Shown here piece by piece: positions 1-8,991 of a DNA stretch of 64,000 bases (its first letter is position 1; every line of letters starts with the position of its first letter). The position numbers and the translations under genes were made by a program. The stretch is taken from the NCBI RefSeq assembly GCF_015711645.1, contig NZ_JABTEX010000001.1, positions 868,001 through 932,000 of the forward strand, in the 5' to 3' direction. The notes under the pieces were generated by a model. That model worked only from the letters and a program-made list of their open reading frames with translations. It searched no databases and was not told the origin of the DNA. Origin of the DNA: Planomonospora sp. ID82291. GTDB taxonomy: Bacteria > Actinomycetota > Actinomycetes > Streptosporangiales > Streptosporangiaceae.

Positions 1-823
1 GGATGTCCGGATTCAGCTTTGAGAGCAGCACAGAGGGGGAGTCGATCAGGAACTTGTTGCTCTTGATGGATTCCGGTGGCACGCGCTCCGGACACTTCCC
101 CGCATCGAACGCAGGCAGGCTGTAATGGTCGACCTGCGCATCCACCATTTCTACCGGAGAAACCTGCTCCTTTCGGAGAGTACAGATTTCGTCGAGGCGA
201 ACGCGAGAGGACCAGCGCTTTCCAGATGCCGTGACCAATACCAGATCTTCGGCCGTGGTCGCGATGCGCTCGTTGACGGCGATCTTGTCGTCCAGTGCCC
301 CTAATACAGCACTGATCGCCTTCTGCTCTGCGAGATCGGGGTTCGGCACTTTAAGATTGCGAATTGAGGTAAGCGGAGTAGCGATTCCCGGAACTCCGAC
401 CGTAGAAGAGTGGACCAGGATCGAGTGCTGCCCAGCGGGGGACTGAAACCAGTAGTAGTAGAATTCGGGGAGCGCCTTGCTTTCGTCAAGCCGAGTCTTC
501 ACCTGACTTGACCCGATAACATACCGTTCAAACCGAGGCTCACGAGGAAGCATGGAGACCTGGCCGATCGTTCCCCGGTGAGTAAATATCAAGTCACCCG
601 GCTCGATGTTGGCAGAGAAAATCTCATCCGCCTTTTCATCGGTAATATAGACGAATTCATCGTCCAAGAAGATCCCGTTCGCCAGATTGACTCCACGAAT
701 TACAGGAACGCCGGAGTTGACGTAATTTTCTTTGGTGATCTTCGATCCGAATGGCCCCATTGCGAAGGCTGCGCGATCGGATGAGGCCAGCGATCCATAG
801 GTGACGAAATCCCACTCAGCCAT
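1..823 (-). CDS. hsdS: Type I restriction-modification specificity subunit HsdS (3' part beyond window edge)
   Basis: The reading frame starts at the ATG at 823 and stays open to the window edge (274 codons), so the C-terminal part is missing. It opens with MAEWDFVTYGS followed by AFAMGPFGSKIT, a typical start of the first target-recognition domain. HsdS-like phrases follow: GVPVIRGVNL, GDLIFTHRGTIG and PNPDLAEQKAISAVLGALDDKI. The last is the conserved helix that links the two recognition domains, and the second domain begins at about residue 195. HsdS reads the target sequence and positions HsdM and HsdR on DNA. The start overlaps the hsdM stop by 8 bp, so the two are translationally coupled. 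G+C is clearly lower here than in the genes upstream, consistent with an exchanged recognition cassette. HsdR is not in the window and would be expected further left. Confidence 0.9.
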   Translation of the reverse strand, partial: MAEWDFVTYGSLASSDRAAFAMGPFGSKITKENYVNSGVPVIRGVNLANGIFLDDEFVYITDEKADEIFSANIEPGDLIFTHRGTIGQVSMLPREPRFERYVIGSSQVKTRLDESKALPEFYYYWFQSPAGQHSILVHSSTVGVPGIATPLTSIRNLKVPNPDLAEQKAISAVLGALDDKIAVNERIATTAEDLVLVTASGKRWSSRVRLDEICTLRKEQVSPVEMVDAQVDHYSLPAFDAGKCPERVPPESIKSNKFLIDSPSVLLSKLNPDI

Positions 824-2432
824 GGATTCTCCCCAGCTGCTCACGGACTGCCTTGGCCAGCTCGTCCGACCTGTCGAAGAGTCCGTACAGATCCTCCGTC
901 AGCGTCTCGATCTTCTCTGCGATCGCCTCCGGGGCCTCTTCCTCGGTCTCCACGGCCCCGACGTACCGTCCCGGCGTGAGCACGTATCCGTGCGAGCGGA
1001 CCGTCTCCAGTTCAGCCGAGAAGCAGAACCCCGGCTCATCGGCATAGACCAGCCCGGCCTCGCGGGCCGAGACCGTGCCCCGCCAGGCGTGATACGCACC
1101 CGCGATCTTCGCGATGTCGGCTTCCGTCAGGACGCGCTCGGTCCGGTCGGCCATCTCGCCCATGCCGCGCGCGTCGATGAAGAGGATCTCGCCGCGCCGG
1201 TCGGCCAGCCGCCGGCCGCCCTGCGGCGTCTTGTCCTTCGCCAGGAACCACAGGCACGCCGGGATCTGCGTGGTCCGGAAGAGCTGGGACGGCAGTGCGA
1301 CCATGCACGCCACCAGATCCCCATCGACCAGGGCCTTACGGATCCCCCCTTGACCACTCTGCTGGTCGCTGGTGGAGCCGTTGGCCAGGACCACGCCCGC
1401 CGTGCCGCGCTCGCCCAGCTTGCCGATGATGTGCTGGAGCCAGGCGTAGTTGGCGTTGTTCCGCGGCGGCACGCCGTACTTCCAGCGGGGGTCGTACTCG
1501 TTGCGCGCCCAGTCCTTGATGTTGAACGGCGGGTTGGCGAGGACGAAGTCGGCCTTGAGGTCGGGGTGCTTGTCGTCGGCGAAGGTGTCGCCCCAGCGGG
1601 CGGCGAGGTTGCCGTCGATGCCGTGGATGGCGAGGTTCATCTTGGCCAGCCGCCAGGTCCGCTCGTTGAGCTCCTGGCCGAAGACCGAGATGTCGGCCTT
1701 GTTGCCGGCGTGGGCCTCGACGAACTTGCCGGCCTGGACGAACATGCCGCCCGAGCCGCAGGCCGGGTCGTACACCCGCCCCTCGTACGGTTCCAGGATC
1801 TCGACCAGCAGCCGGACGACGCTGCCCGGGGTGTAGAACTCGCCGCCCTTCTTGCCCTCGGCGCGGGCGAAGTTGCCGAGGAAGTACTCGTAGGTCTCCC
1901 CCAGCACGTCCTGCGCGGGCCGGTCGCCGCGCCCGGAGAAGCGGGCGTCGCTGATGAGGTCGATCAGCCCGGTGAGGATCTTCTCGTCGACGCTGGAGCT
2001 GTTGTAGATCTTCGGCAGGACGCCGGTCAGCGCGGCGTTCTCCTTCATGATCTTGTCCATCGCGTCGTTCAGCAGCTCGCCCGGCTTCTGGCTCTTGGCG
2101 TGCGCCGCGATCCACGACCAGCGCGCCTCCTCGGGGACCCAGAAGACGTTGTGGCCGGTGTACTCGTCCTTGTCCTCCAGGAACTCCTCCAGCCGCTCCT
2201 CAGCGATGCCGTCCTCGGCCAGCTCCTTGGCCAGGTCGGTGCGGCGCTCCTCGAAGGCGTCGGAGACGTACTTGAGGAAGATCAGGCCGAGGACGAACTC
2301 CTTGTACTGCGCGGCGTCCAGGGAACCGCGGAGCTTGTCGGCCGTCTTCCAGAGGAGGTCGCGGATCTCCTTGGGGGTGGAGGCGCTGAACAACTCCGCC
2401 TGTGCGTCGGCGGCTCTCTTCGCAGGGGGCAT
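816..2432 (-). CDS. hsdM: Type I restriction-modification DNA adenine methyltransferase HsdM
   Basis: This 538-residue N6-adenine methyltransferase is the modification subunit of a type I system. The N-terminal helical HsdM domain spans about residues 20-150 (KEIRDLLWKTADKLRGSLD, then FLKYVSDAF). The SAM-binding motif DPACGSGG is at 222-229 and the catalytic motif NPPF at 300-303; both are intact, so the enzyme should be active. Length and architecture match the family. The start at 2432 has a GAAGGAGA ribosome-binding site just upstream. The gene lies 52 bp downstream of the HTH/degenerate-methylase gene and overlaps hsdS by 8 bp, which indicates one leftward operon. The short leader contains a repeated gggtcgcggttcg-type motif. 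Confidence 0.96.
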   Translation of the reverse strand: MPPAKRAADAQAELFSASTPKEIRDLLWKTADKLRGSLDAAQYKEFVLGLIFLKYVSDAFEERRTDLAKELAEDGIAEERLEEFLEDKDEYTGHNVFWVPEEARWSWIAAHAKSQKPGELLNDAMDKIMKENAALTGVLPKIYNSSSVDEKILTGLIDLISDARFSGRGDRPAQDVLGETYEYFLGNFARAEGKKGGEFYTPGSVVRLLVEILEPYEGRVYDPACGSGGMFVQAGKFVEAHAGNKADISVFGQELNERTWRLAKMNLAIHGIDGNLAARWGDTFADDKHPDLKADFVLANPPFNIKDWARNEYDPRWKYGVPPRNNANYAWLQHIIGKLGERGTAGVVLANGSTSDQQSGQGGIRKALVDGDLVACMVALPSQLFRTTQIPACLWFLAKDKTPQGGRRLADRRGEILFIDARGMGEMADRTERVLTEADIAKIAGAYHAWRGTVSAREAGLVYADEPGFCFSAELETVRSHGYVLTPGRYVGAVETEEEAPEAIAEKIETLTEDLYGLFDRSDELAKAVREQLGRIHG

Positions 2433-2484
2433 CGGGGGACGTTCTCCTTCGGGTCGCGGTTCGGGCGGCGGTTCGGGTCGCGGG

Positions 2485-4629
2485 TCAGGTGGCGGTGGGC
2501 GCGGGCAGCAAGGTGAGCGTGCCGTCGGTGAGACCGGCGGCGGTGAGACGGGCCAGATCGTCCAGCGCGGCGGTCTGCGCCCGCAGGAGCGCGCTCCGCC
2601 GGTCGATCTCCGCGAGAAGAGTGTCGTACCTCTCCGCCTCCTCGGGGGCGAGATCGGGAATGCTCAGGTCTTCGAGGCGCCGGGAGGCGCGCACGGCCCC
2701 GCTGACGCGCCGGTGCTCGGCGGCGGCGGCCCGCAGCAGCGCGGCCAACACCCGGGGGCGCACCGGACGTTCGGCGTCGGGCCGGACCCGCAGGACGCGA
2801 GCCGGGTAGGCGACCACGCGGAGCCCCTCCTCGTCCACGTACGCGCCGAACTCGGGGCTGGTGGTGACGACGACATCACCGGGCCGGGTGAAGCCCGCGT
2901 GCTCGTACTCGGCGATGAACACCAGGCGGTCGATCCGGTGCCTCCCGGCGGGCTCGGCGCCCACGACCTCGGCGGTGGTGAGAACCGTGTAGTCGCCGTC
3001 GGAGCCGAGGTGCTCGGGTGCGATCCGGTGACCGGGCAGCCGCCGAAGGCGGCGTTCCTGCAGCATCCGCCCGACCGTCGTGCGCCGTACGGACCGGTCC
3101 TCGGGCCGCAGGGCGGCGTGCGTGCGCAGCTCGGCGCGCCCGTCGAGGGCCACGCGGGCCCGCTCCACCAGCTCTCCCAGGTGGATCTCCAGCTGGGAGA
3201 TACGCACGGGGCGTTCCACGACCGCGCGGGTGTAGCGGCTCTCGTGCGGCCGGTGCTGCGGGGTGAAGGCGGCGCCGGGCCGGTCGTCGAGGACCTTGGC
3301 CGGCAGGACCACCCCGTGCCGGGGCGCGTGCCGTACATCCGCCCGCCAGCCCGCCGCGCGGAAGATCTGCACGTCCTCCACGAGCGCGTCGAGGGTCCGC
3401 CCGTCGAGCGGCCGGGCGGACAGGTCCGTGAGCAGGACCAGTCCGCGCTGCTCCGCCTCCGGAGTGCGGGAGAGGACCCACACGGCGGTGCGGTGGCCGG
3501 GCCGGTAGGGGAACGCCCCGTCGGGGAGGCCGATCGCGGCCTTGAGCAGGCCGCCGGTGAGGAACGACCGGCGCAGGCGGTCGGCGTCGCCCTGCGCGGG
3601 GAGGGGGTGGACCAACGCGTCGGCCGGGCCGAGGACGACCGCGGTGCGCCCCGCGCCGAGCAGGTCGGTGAGCGCCTGGACCCGCTCCAGCGCGGCCGAC
3701 GCCTCGCGCTGCTCGGCGGGCTCGTACGGCAGTGCGCAGAGCACGATGTCGGGGTCGCCCCAGTCGTCGAGCGGGAGCTCCGTGCCCTCGGCCACGTCGA
3801 GCTGGAACTCGTACACCCCGCGCACGAGCATCCGGCGGCGCACCAGGCGGGCGAAGGCCGGGTCGGGGTCGGCGGCGAGGTAGGTGTGGCCGGCGTCCGA
3901 AGCGGCCTGCGCGTGCAGCGCGGCCGGCAGATCGCCGCTGCGGGCGTACGGCGTGGCGACGGTCCCCCCGTCCTCCAGCTCGCCGATCCCGCAGAGCCGG
4001 GCGAGCGCACCGGCGAGCACGGGCGCGGGTTCGTCGGCGACCAGCTCGTGCGAACCGAGGCGGCGGCGGGCGTCCAGCACCCAGTCGAAGGCTTCGGCGG
4101 GCGTGTAGGCGGCCTCGACCAGCTCGTCGGCGAGCTCCGCGAGAGCCGTTCCGACGCCTTCCGTCATCGGAACCGCGTGCAGTTCGGCGAGGAGGAACAG
4201 GTCCTCGGAGTCGAGGCGGGCGGCCTGCTTCAGGACGGCGTCCCAGCCGGAGCCGGAGAGCGGGGCGTCCTGCTGCCGCCGCAGGCAGATGAGCGCGGTG
4301 AGCGCGCCGACCAGGACATGGGCGGGCAGCCGGTCCCGCCAGCCCGTCAGGGTGTGCAGCGCCAGCTCCGCGCGGAGCGTCCGGGGCTCCGCGTTGCCGC
4401 GCCCGGTGTCCAGCAGCCAGGCGACCACCTTCCGCCCGTCGAAGAAGGGACGGCCGCCCTCGTGCGCCACCGGCTCGGGGAAGTCGCCGTGCCGGCGGGC
4501 CCAGTTGGTGGGCACGGGCCTGCGGACCCCGGCCAACGCCGCGATCTCGGCCAAGGAGACCCGCCAGGGGAAACCCTCGTACACCGTCCGCACCTCCTTC
4601 CGCTCCATCGGCCGTCCGCGCCTCGACAT
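2485..4629 (-). CDS. HTH protein with degenerate N6-methylase and HsdS-like C-terminal region
   Basis: This 714-residue protein leads the hsdMS operon. A helix-turn-helix-like segment is at about 27-52 (LAEIAALAG then TNWARRHGDFP). The middle resembles the N6-adenine methylase fold, but its key motifs are degraded: where DPxxGSG is expected there is TPYARSGDL (226-234), and where NPPF is expected there is CALPYEP (298-304). The C-terminal third resembles HsdS or PglX-type recognition regions and ends in a coiled-coil-like helix (LLAEIDRRSALLRAQTAALD). It may therefore bind DNA and partner with HsdM without methylating. Two starts are possible, ATG 4629 or ATG 4608; neither has a perfect ribosome-binding site. 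The exact family is not recognised, and the role in the restriction-modification system is inferred from the operon. Confidence 0.7.
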   Translation of the reverse strand: MSRRGRPMERKEVRTVYEGFPWRVSLAEIAALAGVRRPVPTNWARRHGDFPEPVAHEGGRPFFDGRKVVAWLLDTGRGNAEPRTLRAELALHTLTGWRDRLPAHVLVGALTALICLRRQQDAPLSGSGWDAVLKQAARLDSEDLFLLAELHAVPMTEGVGTALAELADELVEAAYTPAEAFDWVLDARRRLGSHELVADEPAPVLAGALARLCGIGELEDGGTVATPYARSGDLPAALHAQAASDAGHTYLAADPDPAFARLVRRRMLVRGVYEFQLDVAEGTELPLDDWGDPDIVLCALPYEPAEQREASAALERVQALTDLLGAGRTAVVLGPADALVHPLPAQGDADRLRRSFLTGGLLKAAIGLPDGAFPYRPGHRTAVWVLSRTPEAEQRGLVLLTDLSARPLDGRTLDALVEDVQIFRAAGWRADVRHAPRHGVVLPAKVLDDRPGAAFTPQHRPHESRYTRAVVERPVRISQLEIHLGELVERARVALDGRAELRTHAALRPEDRSVRRTTVGRMLQERRLRRLPGHRIAPEHLGSDGDYTVLTTAEVVGAEPAGRHRIDRLVFIAEYEHAGFTRPGDVVVTTSPEFGAYVDEEGLRVVAYPARVLRVRPDAERPVRPRVLAALLRAAAAEHRRVSGAVRASRRLEDLSIPDLAPEEAERYDTLLAEIDRRSALLRAQTAALDDLARLTAAGLTDGTLTLLPAPTAT

Positions 4630-4835
4630 GAACCGATCCGGCGCTCCACCGACGCGATCAGCACCTTACCGCCGACGGAGTCGTTATTTTCAGAAAGCGG
4701 TGATAACGGGGGTTACCAGAGAATTCAGATCGCCATCACTTCTGGTTCTGGCACAGTCCTCCATGAGCTTCCGAGCTCGTCCAGTCCCGAGAAGTCGGCA
4801 TCCGCTGGCATCCCCACTGCGAGAGGACCACGGCC

Positions 4836-5423
4836 ATGTCCCACCCCGACCCGAATGCCCCGTTCGGCCCGCAGCCCGCCCCGCCGTACCAGCCGCACCC
4901 CGGCATGCACCCGGGCGCCCAGGTCCCAGGCGGATGGCCTCTCCCGCCGACGAACGTCCCTCAGCCCCAGCGCCGTGGAAAGCACTGGCTGGCGTACAGC
5001 GCGACGGCGCTCCTCTCACTGTTCATCGGGGTCGGCATCGGTTCCGGCGGCGAGGCGGGGAGCGTCGCCGCCGCACCGCAGCCCACCGTCACGGTGACCG
5101 AGGCGGCGGAGCCCGCACCCACGGTCACGGAGACGGTCACCGCCGAGCCCGAGCCGTCTCCGGAGCCGGAGGAGACCGGCCCCGCGACCGGCATGGGGGG
5201 AGACGGTCAGTACCTCGTCGGCGAGGACATCAAGCCCGGCACCTACAAGACGGCGGGCGCGGCCGAGGATTCCGGCTGCTACTGGGCCCGGCTCAAGAAC
5301 GCGTCGGGTGAGCTCAGCGGGATCATCGCCAACGACAACATCACCGGTCCGGCCCGCGTGACCCTCAAGAAGGGCGAGTACTTCGAGACCAACCGCTGCC
5401 AGGAGTGGAAGCTCGTCGGGTGA
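4836..5423 (+). CDS. Small membrane-anchored protein with proline-rich N-terminus
   Basis: This 195-residue protein has four parts. A Pro/Gly/His-rich cytoplasmic tail spans about 1-45. One membrane helix follows at about 50-72. A Thr/Glu/Pro-rich stretch (TVTVTEAAEP and similar) runs over about 82-118. The C-terminal extracellular domain begins GQYLVGEDIKPGTYKT and holds two cysteines (CYWARLKN and NRCQEWKL) that could pair. That C-terminal domain recurs in many actinobacterial secreted or phage-encoded proteins of unknown function. A GAGAGG ribosome-binding site precedes the ATG. The gene lies between the restriction-modification and Gabija-like operons and is followed by its own terminator, so it is probably an independent unit. 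No defence function can be claimed from sequence. Confidence 0.75.
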   Translation: MSHPDPNAPFGPQPAPPYQPHPGMHPGAQVPGGWPLPPTNVPQPQRRGKHWLAYSATALLSLFIGVGIGSGGEAGSVAAAPQPTVTVTEAAEPAPTVTETVTAEPEPSPEPEETGPATGMGGDGQYLVGEDIKPGTYKTAGAAEDSGCYWARLKNASGELSGIIANDNITGPARVTLKKGEYFETNRCQEWKLVG

Positions 5424-5441
5424 TCCTCCCCCGACGATGAT

Positions 5442-5474
5442 CCGGGCGGAACGCGGAGGCCGTTCACCGCCCGG
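5442..5474 (+). terminator. Hairpin after the 4836 gene
   Basis: CCGGGCGG at 5442-5449 pairs with CCGCCCGG at 5467-5474. The stem extends inward through AACG/CGTT (5450-5453 with 5461-5464) after a 2-nt bulge. It sits 19 bp after the stop at 5423 and separates the membrane-protein gene from the Gabija-like operon. There is no T-tract, as is usual for high-GC actinomycetes. Confidence 0.65.
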
Positions 5475-5531
5475 CGGCGACGTGAGTCGCCGGACTCGAT
5501 ATGAGACCAAAGGTTTGACCAGGAGACACGG

Positions 5532-7376
5532 ATGTATCTTGGAAAGATCACCGTCGACGGCTTCAGAGCCGCCGCGGGGAGTTCGATCGAATGTGAGATT
5601 CCGGGGCGGTTCGCCGCGCTCCTCGGCCCCAACGGGGGCGGGAAGACCACGGTCAGTGACGCGATCTATCTGGCGCACCCTGAGGTCTTCCCTTCGCTGT
5701 CCTGGTTCCCGGCCTCCACGCTGGGACCGGCTCGGCGCTCGGTCGAGGTGACGTACAGGCACTCGAAGAACGGCCCCGGCGTGCCCGGCACCCTCGACCA
5801 CATGCTCTACGGCCAGGGCGTCTTCCACGACATCTCGTGGAAGCGCGAGCTCTACCCCCGGGTCGGGCGAGTCCGGACCAGGTCTCTGTTCGGCACGGTT
5901 CCGGCCGCCGACCGCATCCGGCTCATCTACCTCCCCGCCAACCGGAACCCCGTCGACGAGCTCGGCCGCCGCGAGGCCCGCTCACTCATCGACCTGCTCC
6001 GCGCGCAGCAGCAGCGGCTCACCGGCCGCCGGAGCCTGTACGACCTCCGGGACCACGCCGAGCAGCTGCTGGAACACCTGGCACGGCACGACCTGATCCA
6101 GGAAGTGGAGAGCCGTATCTCGGGCTATTTCTCCGACCTGTCGGACGGGGTCGACCAGCAGTTCCCCTACGTGCGGGGACAGCAGGTCGATGACGCCTAC
6201 CTGGCACGCGTGCTGGAACTGCTCCTGTCCATGACGGACGACCGGGCCATGGCGCACCGCCTGGAGATCAGCAGCCTCGGGTACGTCAACCTGCTGCACA
6301 TCGCCGTGACCCTGGCCGCGATCCCGGATCTCACCGCCAACCGGCAGGCGCGTACGGGTTCCGCGTGGGAAGGACTCGAGCCCGACGACCGGGCGCGCAT
6401 CGCCGAGGAAGAGGCCGCGCTGGAGGAGGAGTCCTTCTTCCCCCGTGACTCCTTCCACGCGACGGTAGTGATCGAGGAACCGGAGGCACACCTGCACCCG
6501 CAGTTGCAGCACGGGCTGGTCCGCTACCTCCGGACGATGGTCCAGAAGCGGCCCGAACTCCAGGTGATCCTGAGCACCAACGCCACGGACGTCATCTCCG
6601 CCTGCGACCCGGCCGAACTGGTGGTTCTCCGCAAGCTCGCCGACGGGACGAGGGTCGCGCGAACCGTCACCAGAATGCCGATCGTGAATCGCGACGGAGT
6701 CCTCACCATGGCCCGCCTGCACATGGACGGCATGCGCTCCTCGGCTCTCTTCGCCGAGCGGCTCGCCGTGGTGGAGGGCGTGACCGACGTGATCGTCCTG
6801 CGTCAGTTCGGCCGGGTGTGGGCGGGATCCGACCGGCGGAAGCAGTCATTCGTCAACGCGCTGACCATCGTCCCCATGGGCGCCAAGGTGGGGTCCTGGA
6901 TCGTGCGCCTGCTGGCCACCAAGGGGCACGAGATCTGCCGGCGACTGGCCGTCATGCGTGACTCCGACCAGCCCTTCGACCAGGTTCCCACGCCTCCGGC
7001 GTGGCTCGCCGACCATGACGATCAGGTGGTGGGTCACTTCCCCAGCCACCCGACGCTGGAACCTGCGATCACCGAGGGCAACGAGGCCCTCATCACGAGG
7101 GCCCTGAAGAGCCTCAGGGTGCAGCCCCCGGATGTGATCACTCCCGAAACGATCCACGGACTCTTCCGTAGTGCCTCGACCAAACGCGACGTCCCCCACC
7201 CCGCCGGTCCTGCGGCGAAGCACAAGGGCGAGTTCGCCCTGGTCATGGCGGCGCTGCTGGATGAGGTCGTCCACGCAGGGGCCGCCGGCTCCGTGCAGGT
7301 GCCCAAGCACATGGCGGACCTCTTCGACTTCCTCTACGACGCTGACGACGGGATGGTGGCGGCCGATGCCGAGTGA
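5532..7376 (+). CDS. Gabija GajA-like OLD-family ATPase/TOPRIM nuclease
   Basis: This 614-residue protein has the OLD-family architecture. The N-terminal ABC-type ATPase has Walker [10 protein letters not shown] (32-40), a signature-like SSLGYVNLL (247-255) and Walker [13 protein letters not shown] (312-323). The C-terminal TOPRIM nuclease has the glutamate motif [11 protein letters not shown] (413-423) and an acidic DSD (477-479). OLD proteins paired with a UvrD-like helicase are class 2 OLD, which includes GajA of the Gabija anti-phage system. The length is close to GajA. The H-loop position, usually STH, reads STN (348-350). The start at 5532 has an AGGAGA site 5 nt upstream. It overlaps the helicase gene by 11 bp, so the two products are translationally coupled. 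Gabija assignment is by family and gene order, not by search. Confidence 0.85.
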   Translation: MYLGKITVDGFRAAAGSSIECEIPGRFAALLGPNGGGKTTVSDAIYLAHPEVFPSLSWFPASTLGPARRSVEVTYRHSKNGPGVPGTLDHMLYGQGVFHDISWKRELYPRVGRVRTRSLFGTVPAADRIRLIYLPANRNPVDELGRREARSLIDLLRAQQQRLTGRRSLYDLRDHAEQLLEHLARHDLIQEVESRISGYFSDLSDGVDQQFPYVRGQQVDDAYLARVLELLLSMTDDRAMAHRLEISSLGYVNLLHIAVTLAAIPDLTANRQARTGSAWEGLEPDDRARIAEEEAALEEESFFPRDSFHATVVIEEPEAHLHPQLQHGLVRYLRTMVQKRPELQVILSTNATDVISACDPAELVVLRKLADGTRVARTVTRMPIVNRDGVLTMARLHMDGMRSSALFAERLAVVEGVTDVIVLRQFGRVWAGSDRRKQSFVNALTIVPMGAKVGSWIVRLLATKGHEICRRLAVMRDSDQPFDQVPTPPAWLADHDDQVVGHFPSHPTLEPAITEGNEALITRALKSLRVQPPDVITPETIHGLFRSASTKRDVPHPAGPAAKHKGEFALVMAALLDEVVHAGAAGSVQVPKHMADLFDFLYDADDGMVAADAE

Positions 7377-8850
7377 CCTCACGCTGACCGGGGAGCAGCG
7401 CCGTGCGGCCTCGGCCCCGCAGAGGCGGGTCTACATGGAGTCGGCTCCCGGCTCCGGCAAGACGACGGTGGCCGCCGAGAGGTTCGGTTTCCTGCGGTAC
7501 GGTTTCCCGCCCGACGGCCGCGCCGTACTCGGGCTCGCGTTCACCCGGTCGGCCGCCGCGGAACTGCGGACGAGAGTCCTGTCCCGGTGGGGCAGGGCTT
7601 CGCTGACCTGGCCGAACCGCATCGACACCCTTGACGCCTTCATCCGCGACATCCTCATGTTCCTGCTTCGGACGGGACGGCTGAGCTGGCCGGGCGGCCG
7701 GCGGGAACTCGTCGTCAGCGACACGTGGGAGGTCTGGGGTGTCTCCACCTGGCGGCGGGATGCGCCTCGCCTGGCCCCTCACCTGCGCATCGATCAGGGC
7801 GAGGTCATCTGCGAGGGGTCGTCCCGGTTCCTCGCTCCGCTGGCCGAAGGGCACTGCACCCACGCTGAGGTGCGTGCCGTGGTCGGGGCCGCCCTGAGTT
7901 GCCCGATCTTGAGGTCCGTGATCGGGGACTTCGTCCGGCGCTCCGTCAGCGCGGTCGTCATCGATGAGGCCTTCGATGCGAACGATCTCGACCTGCGGAT
8001 TCTCACCCTGCTGTGCGAGGAGGATCTACCGATGACCCTGGTCGGTGATCCGTGGCAGGCGCTCTACGAGTTCCGCGGCGCTCGGCCGCTGCTCGTCGAG
8101 AGACTCCTGGCGGAGCAGGACTTCCACGAATCACCGTTGAGGCGGTCGTTCCGCTTCCGGAGCCCGGCGACGCAGAGCCTCGCCGACGGCCTACGTCTCG
8201 GGGTCCCCGTCGTCGTTCCCGTACGGGGGCCGGGCGGGAAAGTTGACGTGGCGCTCGCCGCCGGGTGGGCCGAGCTGTGGGACCTCGACCCGGAGATCCT
8301 GCCTCTGTCGTTCGGGCAACCCACAAGCGGCGGGAAGGCCCTGGCCACGCTTCTGTTGAACCGCTTCACGTCCACTGCACTGGGTAGCTCGGCCGTGTTC
8401 TTGAAGGATGCGCTGCACAAGTTGGATCTTCCGCACGACGTCGACCTCACGGAAGAACTGGACGGAGTTCTACACCTGCTCCGCGAAGGAGGGGCGGGCG
8501 CTTCGGACGCCGCCGGTGACCGATTGATCGGTGCAGTCCGAAAGCTCGGCATGACCAGGACGAGGCTGGTTCGGGGGGAGAATTTCAGGAAGAACCTGCA
8601 AGATCTCGGGCGTCGCGTCGCTTCGGACCCGGTCGGCTTCATCCCGGGCTTGACCGTCCACCAGGCGAAGGGACGGGAGTGGGACACTGTTGGTTTCCTG
8701 CCGAAAAGAAGCGATCTCGCAGCTCTGCGATCCGGCCTGAGCCATCATCGGATCGGTGATCGACTGATCTACGTCGCGCTCACTCGCGGCAGGCTCTCGA
8801 CCACTCTCCTCGATTGCATCCATGGGAGCGGCGAGAGCTTCGACGCATGA
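7366..8850 (+). CDS. Gabija GajB-like UvrD/Rep-family helicase
   Basis: This 494-residue superfamily 1A helicase-like protein is the second gene of the two-gene operon. Walker A APGSGKTT is at 27-34 after a TGEQRRAA Q-motif. Motif II reads VVIDEAFD instead of the usual DEaQ. Motif III is [15 protein letters not shown], motif V is [14 protein letters not shown], and motif VI is [10 protein letters not shown]. The length equals the well-studied GajB (about 494 residues). The start chosen is ATG 7366, which overlaps the end of the nuclease gene; the open frame extends further upstream only as a shadow of that gene. G+C falls somewhat in the C-terminal third. Inferred role: with the upstream nuclease it senses or processes DNA ends during phage infection. 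Confidence 0.85.
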   Translation: MPSDLTLTGEQRRAASAPQRRVYMESAPGSGKTTVAAERFGFLRYGFPPDGRAVLGLAFTRSAAAELRTRVLSRWGRASLTWPNRIDTLDAFIRDILMFLLRTGRLSWPGGRRELVVSDTWEVWGVSTWRRDAPRLAPHLRIDQGEVICEGSSRFLAPLAEGHCTHAEVRAVVGAALSCPILRSVIGDFVRRSVSAVVIDEAFDANDLDLRILTLLCEEDLPMTLVGDPWQALYEFRGARPLLVERLLAEQDFHESPLRRSFRFRSPATQSLADGLRLGVPVVVPVRGPGGKVDVALAAGWAELWDLDPEILPLSFGQPTSGGKALATLLLNRFTSTALGSSAVFLKDALHKLDLPHDVDLTEELDGVLHLLREGGAGASDAAGDRLIGAVRKLGMTRTRLVRGENFRKNLQDLGRRVASDPVGFIPGLTVHQAKGREWDTVGFLPKRSDLAALRSGLSHHRIGDRLIYVALTRGRLSTTLLDCIHGSGESFDA

Positions 8851-8854
8851 CGTA

Positions 8855-8898
8855 CCCGGGATCGGCGGCGGGTTGCGCCTTCCACCGCCGATCCCGGG
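8855..8898 (+). terminator. Strong terminator of the Gabija-like operon
   Basis: Perfect 14-bp inverted repeat: CCCGGGATCGGCGG at 8855-8868 pairs with CCGCCGATCCCGGG at 8885-8898, with a 16-nt loop. It begins 4 bp after the helicase stop. Confidence 0.85.
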
Positions 8899-8951
8899 CA
8901 GGGGCCGGTGCCCGTGGGAAAGAGCCGAAGCTCGGACACGGCCCCTTGGGA

Positions 8952-8989
8952 CGTCGGCTCCCGGGTACGGGGAAACCGGGGAGCCGACG
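8952..8989 (-). terminator. Terminator of the RsbW-like gene
   Basis: Inverted repeat CGTCGGCTCCC (8952-8962) with GGGAGCCGACG (8979-8989) lies immediately after the stop of the leftward gene that ends at 8992. Together with the hairpin at 8855-8898 it forms a back-to-back terminator pair between convergent units. Confidence 0.75.
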
Positions 8990-8991
8990 GG

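Noticed and set aside
2047-5097. Long rightward frame of about 1,000 residues across the hsdM and degenerate-methylase region
   Set aside because: Low-complexity Arg/Gly/Pro-rich translation with no motifs, and antisense to a gene with clear domains; typical high-GC shadow.
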